Assembly: GCA_030407085.1 (NCBI GenBank) | Contig: CM059582.1 | Coordinates: 199,934,001 to 199,998,000, forward strand | DNA: 64,000 nucleotides | Direction of reading: 5' to 3' | Source of the DNA: Trichopria drosophilae | Taxonomy: Eukaryota > Arthropoda > Insecta > Hymenoptera > Diapriidae | Shown here: positions 24,430 to 36,875 of the stretch, one piece after another | Layout of the letters: the number at the start of each line of letters is the position of its first letter | Position numbering within the stretch: the stretch's first letter is position 1 | The notes under the pieces: model-generated | Database searches by the model: none | Seen by the model: only the letters and a program-made list of their open reading frames with translations | What the model was told of the DNA's origin: nothing | Translations under genes and position numbers: made by a program

Positions 24430-24790
24430 GTATACGATTTTAACTTTTCAAAATGGCCGATCTAATATAGCACAATATTCTTTCAGTTCAACGGTTTTCA
24501 GTTCAGAACCTCATATTTTTTCTGAAATAATTGCTTCTTTGAATGGCTAAAGACGATATACAATATAAAATCGATTGAATATATTTAAAACTAAATGCAG
24601 GAAATAAAGTTAGTTCTCAATATTGGATCCGCCATTTTGAATTTTCAAATCTGAAAGCAGATTCGTTACCAGAGACCGTAAAACCCCTTATTACCGATTG
24701 TATCATGAAAACAACAAGTTTTATAAAATTATGACCGTCATATTGGATCCGCCATTTTGAATTTTATAAACCTAAAATGAGTTTCTTTAT
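24430..24790. repeat. ATGGCGGATCC-family foldback element, mainly right half
   Basis: Two copies of ATTGGATCCGCCATTTTGAA stand about 110 bases apart (near 24620 and 24745). A weak left-hand unit (CAAAATGGCCGATCTAATAT) lies at about 24450. Non-coding. Confidence 0.55.
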
Positions 24791-26159
24791 TAGAGATCAT
24801 AATAATGAATAATCAAACGTCATGAGAGTAAAATAAAATAAAATTTTGTGTTTTTAATTAATAATTCATTGTATGTTTAAGTTGTCTCGTCCATTTAAAA
24901 TAATTCTCGTAATTATAAAATGGACAAAGATTTCTACTAAAGTAGTAGTTGTAATAAGACGTTTTATTACAAAAAACTAAATAAACACTTTGTATTTATT
25001 TAGTTATCAATTTTATATGTTTAAAATGTCGTATTTCTATTCTCTACTTATTATACGCAATTTCCTGATAATTTTTTTAGTTGTTTTAAAGATATTCTTA
25101 TTGAAAAACGCATTCAATTTTTCCAAAATTTTAGTCCTTTTTTCACACTTTCATAATTATTAACAAATTACGGAATTAATGAACTAGATGGTGATATATG
25201 TTACGTGAATCGAAAACATAAATTGACAAGAAATGTATAGTTTAAGCACTTGCAAGAATATAAAATAGAAACGTAGCCCTCTATCGGAAAATTAGTGAAA
25301 AATATACCAGATTCGGTAGATGTTGAAATATTTGATATTAAACTTGACTAAGCCGCATGTGCATAAACTATACCTACGATCAACGTAACCTAAAAATACA
25401 AAAGTAACTTTCAATATATTATTATAATTATTGACTGTCGTTTTATAGTTATATACTTTTAATGTAAGGTAAAATAAATCGAGACAAGTGTTTGAATACA
25501 TTTAAAAATCAATTCTTTAATACCAACCAAAAATTTTCAGAAAATCTTAGGAATACTTATAGTGACTATTTAACTGTAAAACTGCAGTAGATTTGAGGTT
25601 ATGTACTCTATGGCAAATCTAAGTATCGAAGAATAGTAAGCGAAACTACATTACTGTCTAGTTTACCACAAAAGTAGTTAATTTAACTATTTTATTGCAA
25701 TCTCTTGTTTCACTTTTGTAAAATAGTTCCATTAACTGTATTTCGTTCTCTTCGTGTCTCTTCAAACATTCTCTCGAAATTTCAAAGAGTAAGAACTCAA
25801 TTTCCATGGAATGAAAGCAAAAATTCACTTTTTAAAAAAAGAATGGTGGACTCTTCGCTCTTTAAAAGTTTTTCGCAATTTTGACGATCAAATTATACGA
25901 CCACCGATAAATTGTAAAAAAACCTACATCAAAATCTAAACATTCTCGAGGAAAAACCTACCAATTCATTGATAAGTGACATTTTTACTTGTCTCGAGAG
26001 AGTTTTGATTATTTTTAAAGCAAAATACATTTCTACAGTAAAATTTGAGAATAGTCACAGAAAAATGATCTCATACTAAACAGGAAATAGTGTGCGCTTG
26101 AAGTAATGGCTATTATCAGTTTAATTCCCACCCTTTGAAAAGAAGTTCTTGAATTCCAT
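24791..26159. other. AT-rich DNA without detectable features
   Basis: Only short ORFs (for example 25292-25501 minus) without supporting signals. Confidence 0.45.
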
Positions 26160-26660
26160 TTATTAATAAAATAGTAACCATTTAACACTACACAATAATG
26201 GCATCCACGACTAAGGCAAGTAATTAAACGTCAGAACTGCAACAACGAAAAGAAACTCCAAATGTAAACCTTCACTATGTTATTTAATTTATCGCTGGCA
26301 TTAGCGCCTTTATAATAATTTTCGTGTAATTTAATATGACATTTCATGACGTCAATTTTAGATCGTTTATAAGGCATTAACATCCCGGCAATTGCCTCGA
26401 CCTCTCAAGAAACACTTTTACGCCTTAACGAGCGTACGCTCAATTTTAAACCCTATGCAATTAGCATTAAAACTCTCGCGCCGCCTACTCCGTAAAAGCG
26501 CATTCTTTTAGAAATTTATTATGCAAGCATATTTGTGTGAGGATGCACCAAGAATTTTCTGCCAAAAACACGGTCGTAAATGGCAAGGACGAAAGTTTTG
26601 CGATTCGTTTTCAGGTTACGGCTCTTTTCCGCAAATTTTCATGTTACCCTTCAAAGTTGT
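26160..26660. promoter_or_regulatory. Candidate conserved enhancer-like island
   Basis: A non-coding stretch with above-background G+C and many homeodomain-type cores (CAATTAG, CATTAA, TTTATAAGG). It also holds a perfect TGACGTCA at 26347-26354. No frame longer than chance. Mixed homeodomain and bZIP sites in an island of otherwise AT-rich DNA are typical of developmental enhancers, but conservation cannot be tested here. Confidence 0.3.
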
Positions 26661-26940
26661 AGTCAATTATTTTAATTTATTCCATCGAAAGTACGTTTAA
26701 AAAAAATTTACTTCTAAAAGCGGAGCTAACTAAATAAATAGAACGTTCTTCCGTGGAACGCTAGATGCGCTCGAATCCAAAAGTAAAGTCGCATGGATTT
26801 TGTTTAAATATTAATGTGAAATTCACAATCGCGACATTTCGCGTTTTCTTGGCAAATTTCACATCGAACTTTAGTGTTTTTTTAAGGGTTGGATTTGTAC
26901 TAAGCTAACTAAATGTTACGAAACTTTACTTTTGGGTTCG

Positions 26941-26958
26941 GACGCCACCTAGCGTTCC
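26941..26958 (-). promoter_or_regulatory. CTCF-like site (CGCCACCTAGCG)
   Basis: GACGCCACCTAGCGTTCC matches the insect CTCF core (AGGTGGCG on the minus strand). The flanks (TTTTGGG before, TCGAAGA after) resemble those at 62621-62638. An ORF of 114 codons (26913-27257) overlaps it but has no recognisable domain. Confidence 0.4.
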
Positions 26959-27916
26959 TCGAAGACATTACCCTGTTTTTCACATTTAAAGCATTTAAAA
27001 GTTTTTTTAATTTGATATTTATGGTACATGGTGAAATTCCAACTGTTTTTTACAGCAAAGATTCGGACCTCTTGGGAAACTATCTCCTTACAATGTTTTC
27101 AACGAAAAATGTATTTGTTATACGTTTATCAGTCAGGGAATTCCAATTTATCATAAAAGGGCACGTACAATGTATCTTCTGCACATGTCGGGGTTATCGC
27201 AGATATTACAATGGCTGTCGCAGTTATATAAATAAGGTCTTTCCCACTTACGATTAATGGCTTCGAGGGATTACGCGTTATTGCGGTATTACTTGTGCAA
27301 AAGACATTTGTTTCAATCGTTTAATCATACATGGACTAGGAAACTTTTGGCAATTTTGAAGAACAATTTGTTTTTTGATTAAACATTATATTGTATTAAT
27401 TAGATGATCAGGTTTATATTTTTATTGACTGAACAGATTCATTTCTTGAATGTTATTTGTTCAAAAACGCTTTTGCGATTTTCAGGAAAAGTTAAGAAAT
27501 TTTTCATGCTGATTATATATTTAGATGTGATATCATAGTTTACCAACATATCAATTCAACTTATTCAATATATTTTAATTAAAAAGTGGAATAAAATTGT
27601 TCGTTTCACTAATTTACTTTACGAATTTTTCGATGGTTTAAATTTAATTTCGAATTATTTCAACGACATATTTCAAGTTTACAATAAGACTTATAAACCA
27701 TTTTTGGGTGTTCTAATAGATTCTATTATATCACTTTGTGTAACTAAATGAAGAGGAAACAGTTTACATTCAATTCTCCAATATGTCATTGTGAAGAATC
27801 TCTTCATTTTTATAAATTAAAATTCTGCATTTATTGATTGGAATTTAAATTAATGATATTAATTTATTGAAATAATTTTTCAAATGGGAAATTATCTTTG
27901 CCAAAAATGTACAATA

Positions 27917-28135
27917 CAGTAGAGTCTCGGTATATTTGCCCGCTCGGTTCCTCGCCTTCCCCCCCCCCCCCATTTCCTTAAATTTGTCAAAAGAAGAGGA
28001 GCGCCGCTTCTCCCACTCTCCTCAGTAGCGTTACGTTAGTGACGTCACAGCAGGCCCTTCCTAAGGCCCTACCGCACAAGGTGGGGGAAAACGAGAGTGG
28101 TGGGGGAACTGGTCAAATATACCGAGACTCTACCG
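27917..28135. mobile_element. pogo/Tigger-like MITE, copy A, with TA target sites
   Basis: Left end CAGTAGAGTCTCGGTATATT and right end CAAATATACCGAGACTCTA then CCG form inverted repeats of about 22 bases, flanked by TA on both sides. The 219-base interior is G+C-rich, with a C12 run at 27959 and TGACGTCA at 28040-28047. There is no transposase, so it would be mobilised by a Tc1/mariner-superfamily (pogo/Tigger-type) enzyme. The family assignment rests on the CAGT.. terminus and TA duplication. ORF 28039-28236 runs through it and is not a gene. Confidence 0.75.
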
Positions 28136-28540
28136 TAGTAGTTTTAGATAAAAAGAAAACGATATTATTTTCTGAAAAATATTTTTCCGACATTTTTTTG
28201 CATGAAATGTTATACATTCTGTCAATTACTTACTAATTATTTATTAGTAGAAATTACCGAATGTTTCGACATTGAGGATATGAAAAACTGGTTGAAACAT
28301 TTTGGTAATTATCAGGAAAAGTTAATTTACAAATGCTAAATAAAATGACAGAATGTTTAACATTTTATCCAAAAAATGTCAGAAAAATATTTTTCAATAT
28401 AAAGATGAGCATTGCTTTTTTTTATCAGTATCCTTGAGAATAGAACCAGATTTTGACTGCTTCCATCGGTCGAATTATTTCCCCCTTTTTAATATGAATG
28501 TAATTTAAACTTACTACTTGCTGACCATTGAAATAATGAA

Positions 28541-28580
28541 GACGTGATGTCGGTACTTACCTAAAACAAAAAAAGTACAC
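28541..28580 (-). other. Candidate recursive (zero-length exon) splice site
   Basis: On the minus strand a T-rich tract of 11 bases leads into TTTTAG directly joined to GTAAGTA, with the junction between 28561 and 28560. A 3' splice site fused to a 5' splice site is the signature of recursive splicing points in long insect introns. The orientation agrees with the gene at 4132 being transcribed leftwards, but this site is upstream of that promoter. It would therefore belong to a longer isoform or another minus-strand gene. Confidence 0.4.
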
Positions 28581-28679
28581 AATTATTATATTTCTGAAAG
28601 TGAACTTCTGAGCACTTCGTGCTTAAACAATACAACTAGGATCTAACAATTATAAAAAATTCTGAATCATTGAAACGAG

Positions 28680-29220
28680 CGACGCCTCCTCTGAAATATA
28701 CCAGACATTCTGAAATCACTTGTCCTTTGACTTGCACGTGCGAATTACCTCGCAATACGTCGAAAAGGGGCGACAATAGCTCTTTCTGTATTATTGACGA
28801 CAGGATGAGAAGCATTGAATCCTAATTGATCGATTCTTGTTCGTGCTAAAAAAATACGGTAATTGGGGTCAGCGCCGTCTGCATGCAAAAAAGCGAGGCT
28901 GCTTTTTTAAAAGGACTGATCGGAAGAGTCTTTTGTCGCCCCCGGACAAAGGAGATGTTTTAATAAAGAGAATCCGCCTTTCTTTTGAGTTGGGGTCAAT
29001 CGAATGTTTGTGGGGACCACAACTCGACACACGGTAGGCATCTTAATCGTCGAAACACTTGTGGGGGGGAATGTATTAATAAAGAACACCGACCCGACTG
29101 TGGTGGAAAAAAAACCCACCTGTACCGCAAGGCGAAGGGTGTCGGAATTTGCATTTTTATTAGGCAATGAATGGATCCATTTTTGTAACGGCACACGTCC
29201 CAGTTATGCCATGTAAATTT
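28680..29220. promoter_or_regulatory. G+C-rich island with overlapping unsupported ORFs
   Basis: Five ORFs of 61-95 codons overlap here on both strands, which points to base composition rather than coding. A palindromic TTTGTGGGGACCACAA (near 29005) and TGTGGTGG (near 29099) contain Runt-type ACCACA cores. GGGAATGTATTAATAAAG and GATGTTTTAATAAAGAG form a diverged internal repeat. It is read as regulatory DNA or an old insertion. Confidence 0.25.
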
Positions 29221-30031
29221 ATACAAGATCTGACGATGAATATGTTTGCGAACCGTCTACTTGTAAAAATCTTCGATCGTTTGGTCGCCATTTTATTTTA
29301 CTCCCCTAATACAAAAAGAGCTCCGTTCCTGGTCAGTTTCCATACTACCAAAACTATCAGATATTCTTTTTGGTGTGGGCCAATTAAATTTTTGTTTAAT
29401 TTTCTGAAAAAATTCGACCAGTAAATATTTTTCATTACATCTGACGTTATTAATATTGAATCTTAAAATTTATGAATTGAAAAAGAACACAGGGCAACAA
29501 AATGTGACCGATATCCATACCAAGAAACAGGACTGTACTTTTCCAAAAGTTTTTGGTGCGCTGAATCCAAATATGGCCGCAGAATTGTTCTATAATGTCA
29601 AAATTTTAAGATATCCGGACCTAAAAGTTTTAAAAACATCGTTTTTTTTATTATTTTCTGTAGGTTTTTGTGACGGAACAAACTTTTTGTACGCAATTTG
29701 GCAAAACGCAGATTAATGAGCTGTTTATCAGCTTTTGTTAAGGCACGATGATGATTTTTGTTTTTTGAACTTTTAGAGTAGGATATCTCAAAATCTTAAC
29801 GGATTCAGCACAACCAAAACCTTCGGAAAAGTTTAGTCGGTTTGGTTATAAATTTTGTTGACCTTTGTAATTTTCAAAGTTACGATCGATCATTCAATTG
29901 TCTGTTAAGAAGCTACGATTAATTACTCCTTTGGATTATTTTCAGTGGGAAATGTTAATGATCGATGTTACGTCAATCATGTAGGGACAATCGACATTTT
30001 CAAACGTGAAATTGAGGTATTCATTGACGTA
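29221..30031. other. AT-rich DNA, ORFs not supported
   Basis: ORFs at 29167-29424 and 29456-29716 are open by chance as far as I can judge. They have no motif or splice support. Confidence 0.4.
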
Positions 30032-30323
30032 CAGTGGCCCTCCCCTTATTTTAACTGCGTCCTTTATTTTAATTTTTTTTCCTCCCTTATGTTAACTTCT
30101 TCCCCTCATGAGTTCCCCCACCATTCGCCATTTGAAAGTGTTCAAGAGTGCGGACTGCTGTTTGCGCTTGCGCATACAGGTGAAGAAGGACGCCACTATA
30201 TTTCCTTTCTCTATTTTTATTCTCTCATACTGCCAGTGGTGGGGATGAAGGGATGCGGGAAAATAAGGGAAGAAGACGCCATCTTCCTTGACTCGAAAAG
30301 TTAAAATGAGGGGAGGGCCACTG
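30032..30323. mobile_element. Second TA-flanked MITE family (CAGTGGCCCTCCCC ends)
   Basis: Left end CAGTGGCCCTCCCCTTATTT and right end AAATGAGGGGAGGGCCACTG are near-perfect inverted repeats of about 24 bases with TA on each side. The 292-base interior has no transposase; the ORFs at 29945-30304 and 30092-30382 are by-products. The termini and TA duplication fit the Tc1/mariner superfamily. Confidence 0.75.
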
Positions 30324-30325
30324 TA

Positions 30326-33300
30326 ATAGATCCTCAAGAAATACTCCAAAATTGGATTGTGGGATTGGCTACTGTAAGACAAATCCAGGGACCAATTTGT
30401 CGACCCTAAAACTATAACGTGAAAACTCTAAAATCTTACTATATAAAAGTGCTAATTTCACTGTTTTAACAGTGATGTATTCAGCAGTATACCGTGAGAT
30501 TTGGGAGTTTTCACTTTATATTTTGTACGAAATTCTTTTCCGTTCATAAATTTCAAGATTCAATCTGTACAATAAATCCAGATTTTTCGAAAAATATTTA
30601 CTGGTTTAAATGTATGATAATTAAAATTTCTTATTAATTATTTACTGGTTTATTTTTTTTACAGAGAATTAAATAAAAAATTTAGTACCTTTTTTACTTT
30701 TATGATCAGCAACGAGCATTCGTAAACAATACCTAAATATTGATATTGTTATTTAATGATATACTTTAGAAATCATACTTTCAACTAGCCCATTTTAGTT
30801 CCATATTTTAAGTATTTAATGATGGTATAAGATCGTATTATAATATTAATTGATTTTAATAAATGCTGGCATTATACAAAACTCAAATTATGTTACGCTT
30901 TAAAACGGTTGAATTGACTAGTAAATCCAATGAAGAGTTGTATAGTTTTTTAATCCGTTGGAGTACATTTGAATCCCATTGAATAAATTAATAATACCTC
31001 CAATTAAGAGTAGATATTTACTCCAAAGATGTCCAAATTAACTTTAGATAAAAGATTGACTCCTTTATATTAAAAATTGACTCCGAGTTCAGTTGTTTTA
31101 ACTTCTTTGAAATTAAATTGGACAGTTTTGGTGTGTACTTATACAACGAATAACTAATTCTAGTGTAGTAACCTAGAAAATTGTTTGTGAAACTGAGGAG
31201 TTAGCAAAACTAGTTTTTCTCTCACTGATATTTGCTAGCTGTCGCAACGAAGCCTAAGTTCCTCATCATTATCTAAATCAGTAGTAGAAAATCATAGCAC
31301 TTTTCGTATTAAGGGCGTAAAAGTTTATTTTGCATAATAAAAGTGCCGTTTTTTTGTTGTAAAATGTCAACATTATTTCAAAACATCGACGGAAAATAAA
31401 TGATATTGATGATTTTTCACTAATCTTTCTACTATTCCTGTTAACAATCATATTTGTAATTATTAGTAAAATCCTACCTCCATTCCAGATTTAGATATCA
31501 AATTTGTTTAGATTTACTAATAGAATTTGAATGTTACTTAAATTAGTTGTTTCATATCAAGTAAAGTCAAATTTAATCGTTATTTGCATGACAGTATTAA
31601 ACAACTATCTTATATTGTTTAACAATAAATTTTGTCATTATCGATAACCAGGACTTTGTATTCGCATGTGCCATGTTGGATTTTGACATTTTTATCATAC
31701 CGATCAATATAATGCCTTAAGAGTGCGCTAAAATTTTTCGTCCACTCCGCTGGTGACCGACATTACGGCGTCAAATAGTTGTCTTTTCTTGGTCAGATTT
31801 TAATCAACGAATTAGATCATTTATTGTAGATTGTACAATGCGTTAATTCGAGTGAATTATGTTTTCCCACAATCCTGATATCAAGACCATGATTTTAAGC
31901 CCTTATTTATTACTTTTTATAAAGATTTCGAGATGTAATTTGTAATAGTAAACAAGTCTTGGCGGAGAATTTTAGTTGTTTCATATTACATTTTGCACCC
32001 TCGAATTCAAAATAAAAAGTAATAAGTGAGGGCTTAAATTAATGGTCCTTATTCAAAGAATGTGGGAAAGCTTAACTTTCTTCAATTAGTGTATTGCACA
32101 ATCTGCAATTAATTATTTAATGCATCGTTTGATAGTTCAATAACGACCACCAGATGTCGTGACCGATCCATTTTAGGGCACTCTTCTTGTCACGGAATTA
32201 CTATGCAAAAATAGTAACAATTCTAAAAATAAATTTTGTGTACGACAAAAAATATTCAACAGATTGTAAAAATATTTAAATTAAGTAATTGAAGAATTTT
32301 GTTTCTTTCCTATCGTTACAAAATACTGTCATATTAAATGGTTAATTTAAATATTGGTCCATAATTAGCTAAATATATTTGAGATTTTTCTCTGTTATCA
32401 TTCATAAAGAAAGATACCATGCGTACAAAATACAGAAATTGACGCTATTTTTGGGGAATTTTCAGTTTGGGAATGGACCTGTTATCTGGACTACCGGATA
32501 AGGAAATGGCTGTAATACGAATTTGCCTTCAACAATAATAAGTCGAATCCTTTACGTAGTTATTATTATCTAATCATTACTCTTTAATCTTTGTACGAGA
32601 TTTTATTTTGTTTAAATATCCATATTCATTTTATTATTTAATTATAGTTTTATTTTATAAAGAGTCCCAAAATTTTGTCAACATTTTTTGAGTCACTCTT
32701 GTTTATAAAAATATATGAATTGTTTAGAGGCAATCTTAAGATCCACTAAAAAAGTTTATAAAACTAAACACCATTTTTGTAATTGTATGTTTACTTTTTT
32801 GCAGCTGATATTGTGTTCTCTGTACAACAAAATCTCGAAAAGTAATTAGAATTATTGAAATAAATTGTAACTACGTCATAAAAACATATTGTAAATAATG
32901 TATCACTAAAAACTGTAACGACTAAGTTCAATTTAAAAAGTCTACATTTATTTTAGATTGTCAATTCAAGTGATTACATTACTAACTAAAAAAAACAATA
33001 TTTCTGGTTCGTTTTGTTTGGAAGAATGTTTTTTTTTGTGTTGACAGGTGTTATAAAACTATAGAGATTTGAAGCCAAAATATTCAATCAAGAGGATATT
33101 TTTAATTAAATGTAAGATGAGACTATTGCTTAATCATTCGCACAAGAGTCAAATGCGTTTGGGAAGCAATTTCATGAAATATAAAAAACACTAATCAATT
33201 TATGTGTTACACATTTAAGATATTAAAAATAAGAAACAATACCTTTATTCTCGACAGTCAAATAATTTCTAAAAAAATATAATTTATCTCACTAACCCAA

Positions 33301-36300
33301 TTTTGGAAAGAACGCATCACTCAAAATTTGTAACTCAATGTGCAAAATTCTCCTGAATTAAACAAGGGTTTTGTATCAAACATGTTCCTGAGACTGCGAT
33401 AATATTATCAAAAAGAGGTTTAACACTGATTAATCAAGTTATGAGAAATTGTTTGGGTAATTTCTAATTCCAAATATTTATCTTTCATTTCGAGCAGCTG
33501 TTCCGTATCTGTCGATGTTTCCCCGACGTAAAAAATGTTATTATCATGGACGAACAAACTTCGTTTCATAATATCCACACGTACGCGTACCGAAATGAAT
33601 ATTAAACACTTTCATTTTTTGTTACGAGAAATCGGAACGCTTAATCGTCACGATAATACTTCACTCACAAGTGCGAATTAAAATTTTTACTTGACCTAAA
33701 ATTTATTACACAAATGTTGATTAATGCAAATTGCCCTGATTAATTATCATTTTCAGCAATTGATAGAAGGAATCAAAGCGTTACTAAGAACTATTAATGT
33801 TGTCTATGCCATAATTTTTATTGTCTTTTGACATTTTGTATTATGCAATGTACATAGTTACATTACGTGTATCCAAAAATGTTATCTTTATTCCTTCTGC
33901 TAAGTGAATTATCACCATGTCGTTGATACTAAATATTGTTTAATAAATAAACAATGTGTTGGAAAGCCCTGATGGAAAATCAATTTGTTAGCAAATAACG
34001 ATAAATCAGTAAATTCTGTCTGTATTCTGAAATATGTAAATTTCATTCCATGAAGTAAACTTACCAGAACAATAATTACTTAATTCGAATTTTAATTTAT
34101 ATATGAATTTTAATTGTAACTACAGTAGGACCTACCAGATACTAACAAAGATTAAATAAATTATGTTTTTATAATGGTAAAGTAATGTGTTTGAGTGTAT
34201 TAATACTTTTTGTAAATAAAATTACTTACAAGTTATCTGAACAAATTTTTCTCTCAACATGTTAATCAATGTATTAACACATTAACGATCAGAAAGATAC
34301 CAAGATTTCAAATATATTTATTGTCATTAAATAATAATTAAAAATATATAAAATAAAACATTTTCGTTGTAAGATTAATCGAAATATTCTAAAAAGATAT
34401 AAACAATTATTTCCAAAAGAACAAAATTTTGTTATCAAGAGTTTTTAATTAATATTTTCATGTTGAACAGTGATTGTTTATTTTGTTCGACTTTAAATTT
34501 TGATTGATATTGTTATTAGAAAAAATCTTTTGTACTTGTAAGTTTTTGTCTCCTCTGCTTTTTTTCCATATATTTTTTTATCCGGAGATTTTTAGGCTGT
34601 GATCTTTAGAAATATCATCAAAACTTCAGGATCGTGCACAAAAATTTGAATGCATCCAAATTGATTGTTTTTGTCTATAATTCAATTTGTAATCACAAAA
34701 ATTTACTACAATGAAGAAATAATAAAAATAGTCCACTAAATTCTGAACGATTTTCAGCATCAAATGACAAGTTCAGATTTCTACACTCAAAAGTAGATTT
34801 ACAGATCACAAAATTAAAATAACGTTTTGCATTTCCTTTCTAAAAAAGGCATAGACTCTGATAATGGTGTAGTTATATTTTAGACCCCCAGTGAGACGAG
34901 GATTAATTAAAATAAGTACCAATTACTAATAAAAGAACTAGATACAGAGTTCAATAATTCAATTACATATTTTGAAACATTTACAAATTTCAAAATAGTA
35001 GTAAAGGGCAACAGAATTATTCATGTTTCTATTTAGTTGAATATGATATTTCATCGGAATATTTTCAACTCTTTGTTAATACAACTAAATATCTGAATTA
35101 TTGGACCGATTTTGGTAGTGTTTATAAACTTTTTTTTTAAGTATATAAAAAAATATACTTTTCTATTCGTTAATTTAAAAATAAAAAACAATAATAGAAT
35201 TCATATCGTGTATTTAAAAACTATCTTTGTGTAACAAAATTAAAACAATTCTTAAGATATTGCAATCAAGTGAGAAAAATGATATTTTCCACTATTTCAG
35301 CTATAATAATGGCATACTGCAAACACATCACACAGCGAGGGAAAGGATTATTTACTATGAAGACATCTTCTTATCAGTTAAGATATCGTATGTTTGATTA
35401 TGGAGAATCGAATAATTACTCATAAAAAAAACAATTTTATAAATTGAATTAAATATTTACTTACGCACAAAGAAATGTTCATACATGAACAAATTATATA
35501 CATTTCACACAAAACTAACTTTGTTTTCTGGAGAAGTTATATTTTATTTCTTACGAAATGTTCATTAAGTATGTCATAACAAATTATTTGGTAATAGCTA
35601 AAAAGTAAGAGAGTTGGAGTATATGAGTAACCTAATCTTAAACAAATCGTTATTTTGTGGTTTTAAATAATAATAGATATATTTATTGAAACCAAATGAA
35701 ATTATAAATTATAAATATTGGCAACTTAATCAACATTTTGTTTCGTAGATTTTAGTCTCAATGTCTTTTTTCTCGAAAAACTAAACTGGCTTTCTAAAAC
35801 GTATCGCTAACAATTCTGACGCAATTTTTTATTAAAAAAAGTGTGAAACTACAATGTAACACAAGAATATATGTAATTTGGTACATGCTCGTTAAACTAT
35901 TTTTAGTAAACAGTGATATGTTTATAAATCGTTTGGAAATTATTTTAAACTGAAATTAAAACATTTTCCCATGTCAAACAAAAATTTGTTTACAGTTGGC
36001 AACACAAAAACTAAGTTATACTAAGTTTAATTTGTTTCAAATCTCATATGATGCAAATTATTAAATTTAACCGACAATTCACCGGACAAAAGGTATTGTT
36101 TACTATTTTTGTTATTGTCGAGAGAAATTAAGGACAATCTCAATCAATGTAATGCATCAAAGTAGCTTCTTTGTTTCGACAATCAATAGCAACCCACGAA
36201 AAATTCTGTAAAAATGTTATTTTCATTTCGAAATGTGATTTTGACTGAAATGTTTGACACTACTTCTATACAACAGAATAAATTCCCCATTCGTTTTTTA

Positions 36301-36480
36301 GTAAGAAAAGCATTCTTACAGTTAACCTGCATATTTTTATATAACAAAATATTTCTTCCGACGATGTTAGTAAAACTGCGATAGGTTTATAACTGCATTA
36401 TTATAAATTTCTTAGTTTTATAATTTTTGTGATCTATACTACTGATAATTATTATTTATTCATAGTATTTTTTGCTCAGC
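30326..36480. other. Long AT-rich stretch with no detectable gene
   Basis: More than 6 kb with no ORF of 60 codons. It resembles deep intronic or intergenic DNA. Confidence 0.55.
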
Positions 36481-36592
36481 GGAACAAGCGAGTTAATTTT
36501 TTGTACAATTTATATTACCTAATGTATTATTTTGTCCACGGACTCCTTTGTCCAGGGCAATAAATAAATGGTAACAATCAATCAATCCATCA
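36480..36592 (+). mobile_element. Probable 3' tail of a non-LTR retrotransposon
   Basis: The phrase TCCTTTGTCCAGGGCAATAA is followed by ATAAATGG and a simple CAAT/CAATC repeat to about 36592. Many insect LINEs end in a short 3' UTR with AATAAA and a simple-repeat tail of this kind. No upstream ORF remains, so it would be a heavily 5'-truncated copy. Confidence 0.4.
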
Positions 36593-36719
36593 ATAGAAAT
36601 ACATTTGTTAAATATTATTCAGTAAAAAATAATTTCCTTTGACCCTTTCTGTTGAAACTTATTAGAATTATAGTGGTTAAATCCAGGATTATGGTAATAA
36701 TATTTTCAACATTTTGTCT

Positions 36720-36875
36720 ACGGGTCGAAAAACCGACAAACAAAAAAAAAAACGAGAAGCATAAAGAAAAACCGTCAGTCAAAAAGCCGACACACAAAAA
36801 ACTGACACATCGGCAGTTATTTTTTGATTTGTCGGTTTTTTTCTGTCAGCTTTTTGATTTGTCGGTTTTTCGACT
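36720..36875. repeat. CCGACA palindromic repeat element, short copy
   Basis: It starts CGGGTCGAAAAACCGACAAA and ends ATTTGTCGGTTTTTCGACTT as inverted repeats. The interior has fewer AAAAGCCGACA-type units than the copy at 23983. ORFs 36615-36797 and 36652-36906 run through it and are not genes. Confidence 0.7.

Noticed and set aside
26913..27257. 114-codon plus ORF
   Set aside because: AT-rich, Phe-heavy translation without a domain; it overlaps a CTCF-like site and has no start or splice context.
28907..29226. Cluster of ORFs on both strands as exons
   Set aside because: Five mutually overlapping frames without splice signals indicate G+C composition, not coding.
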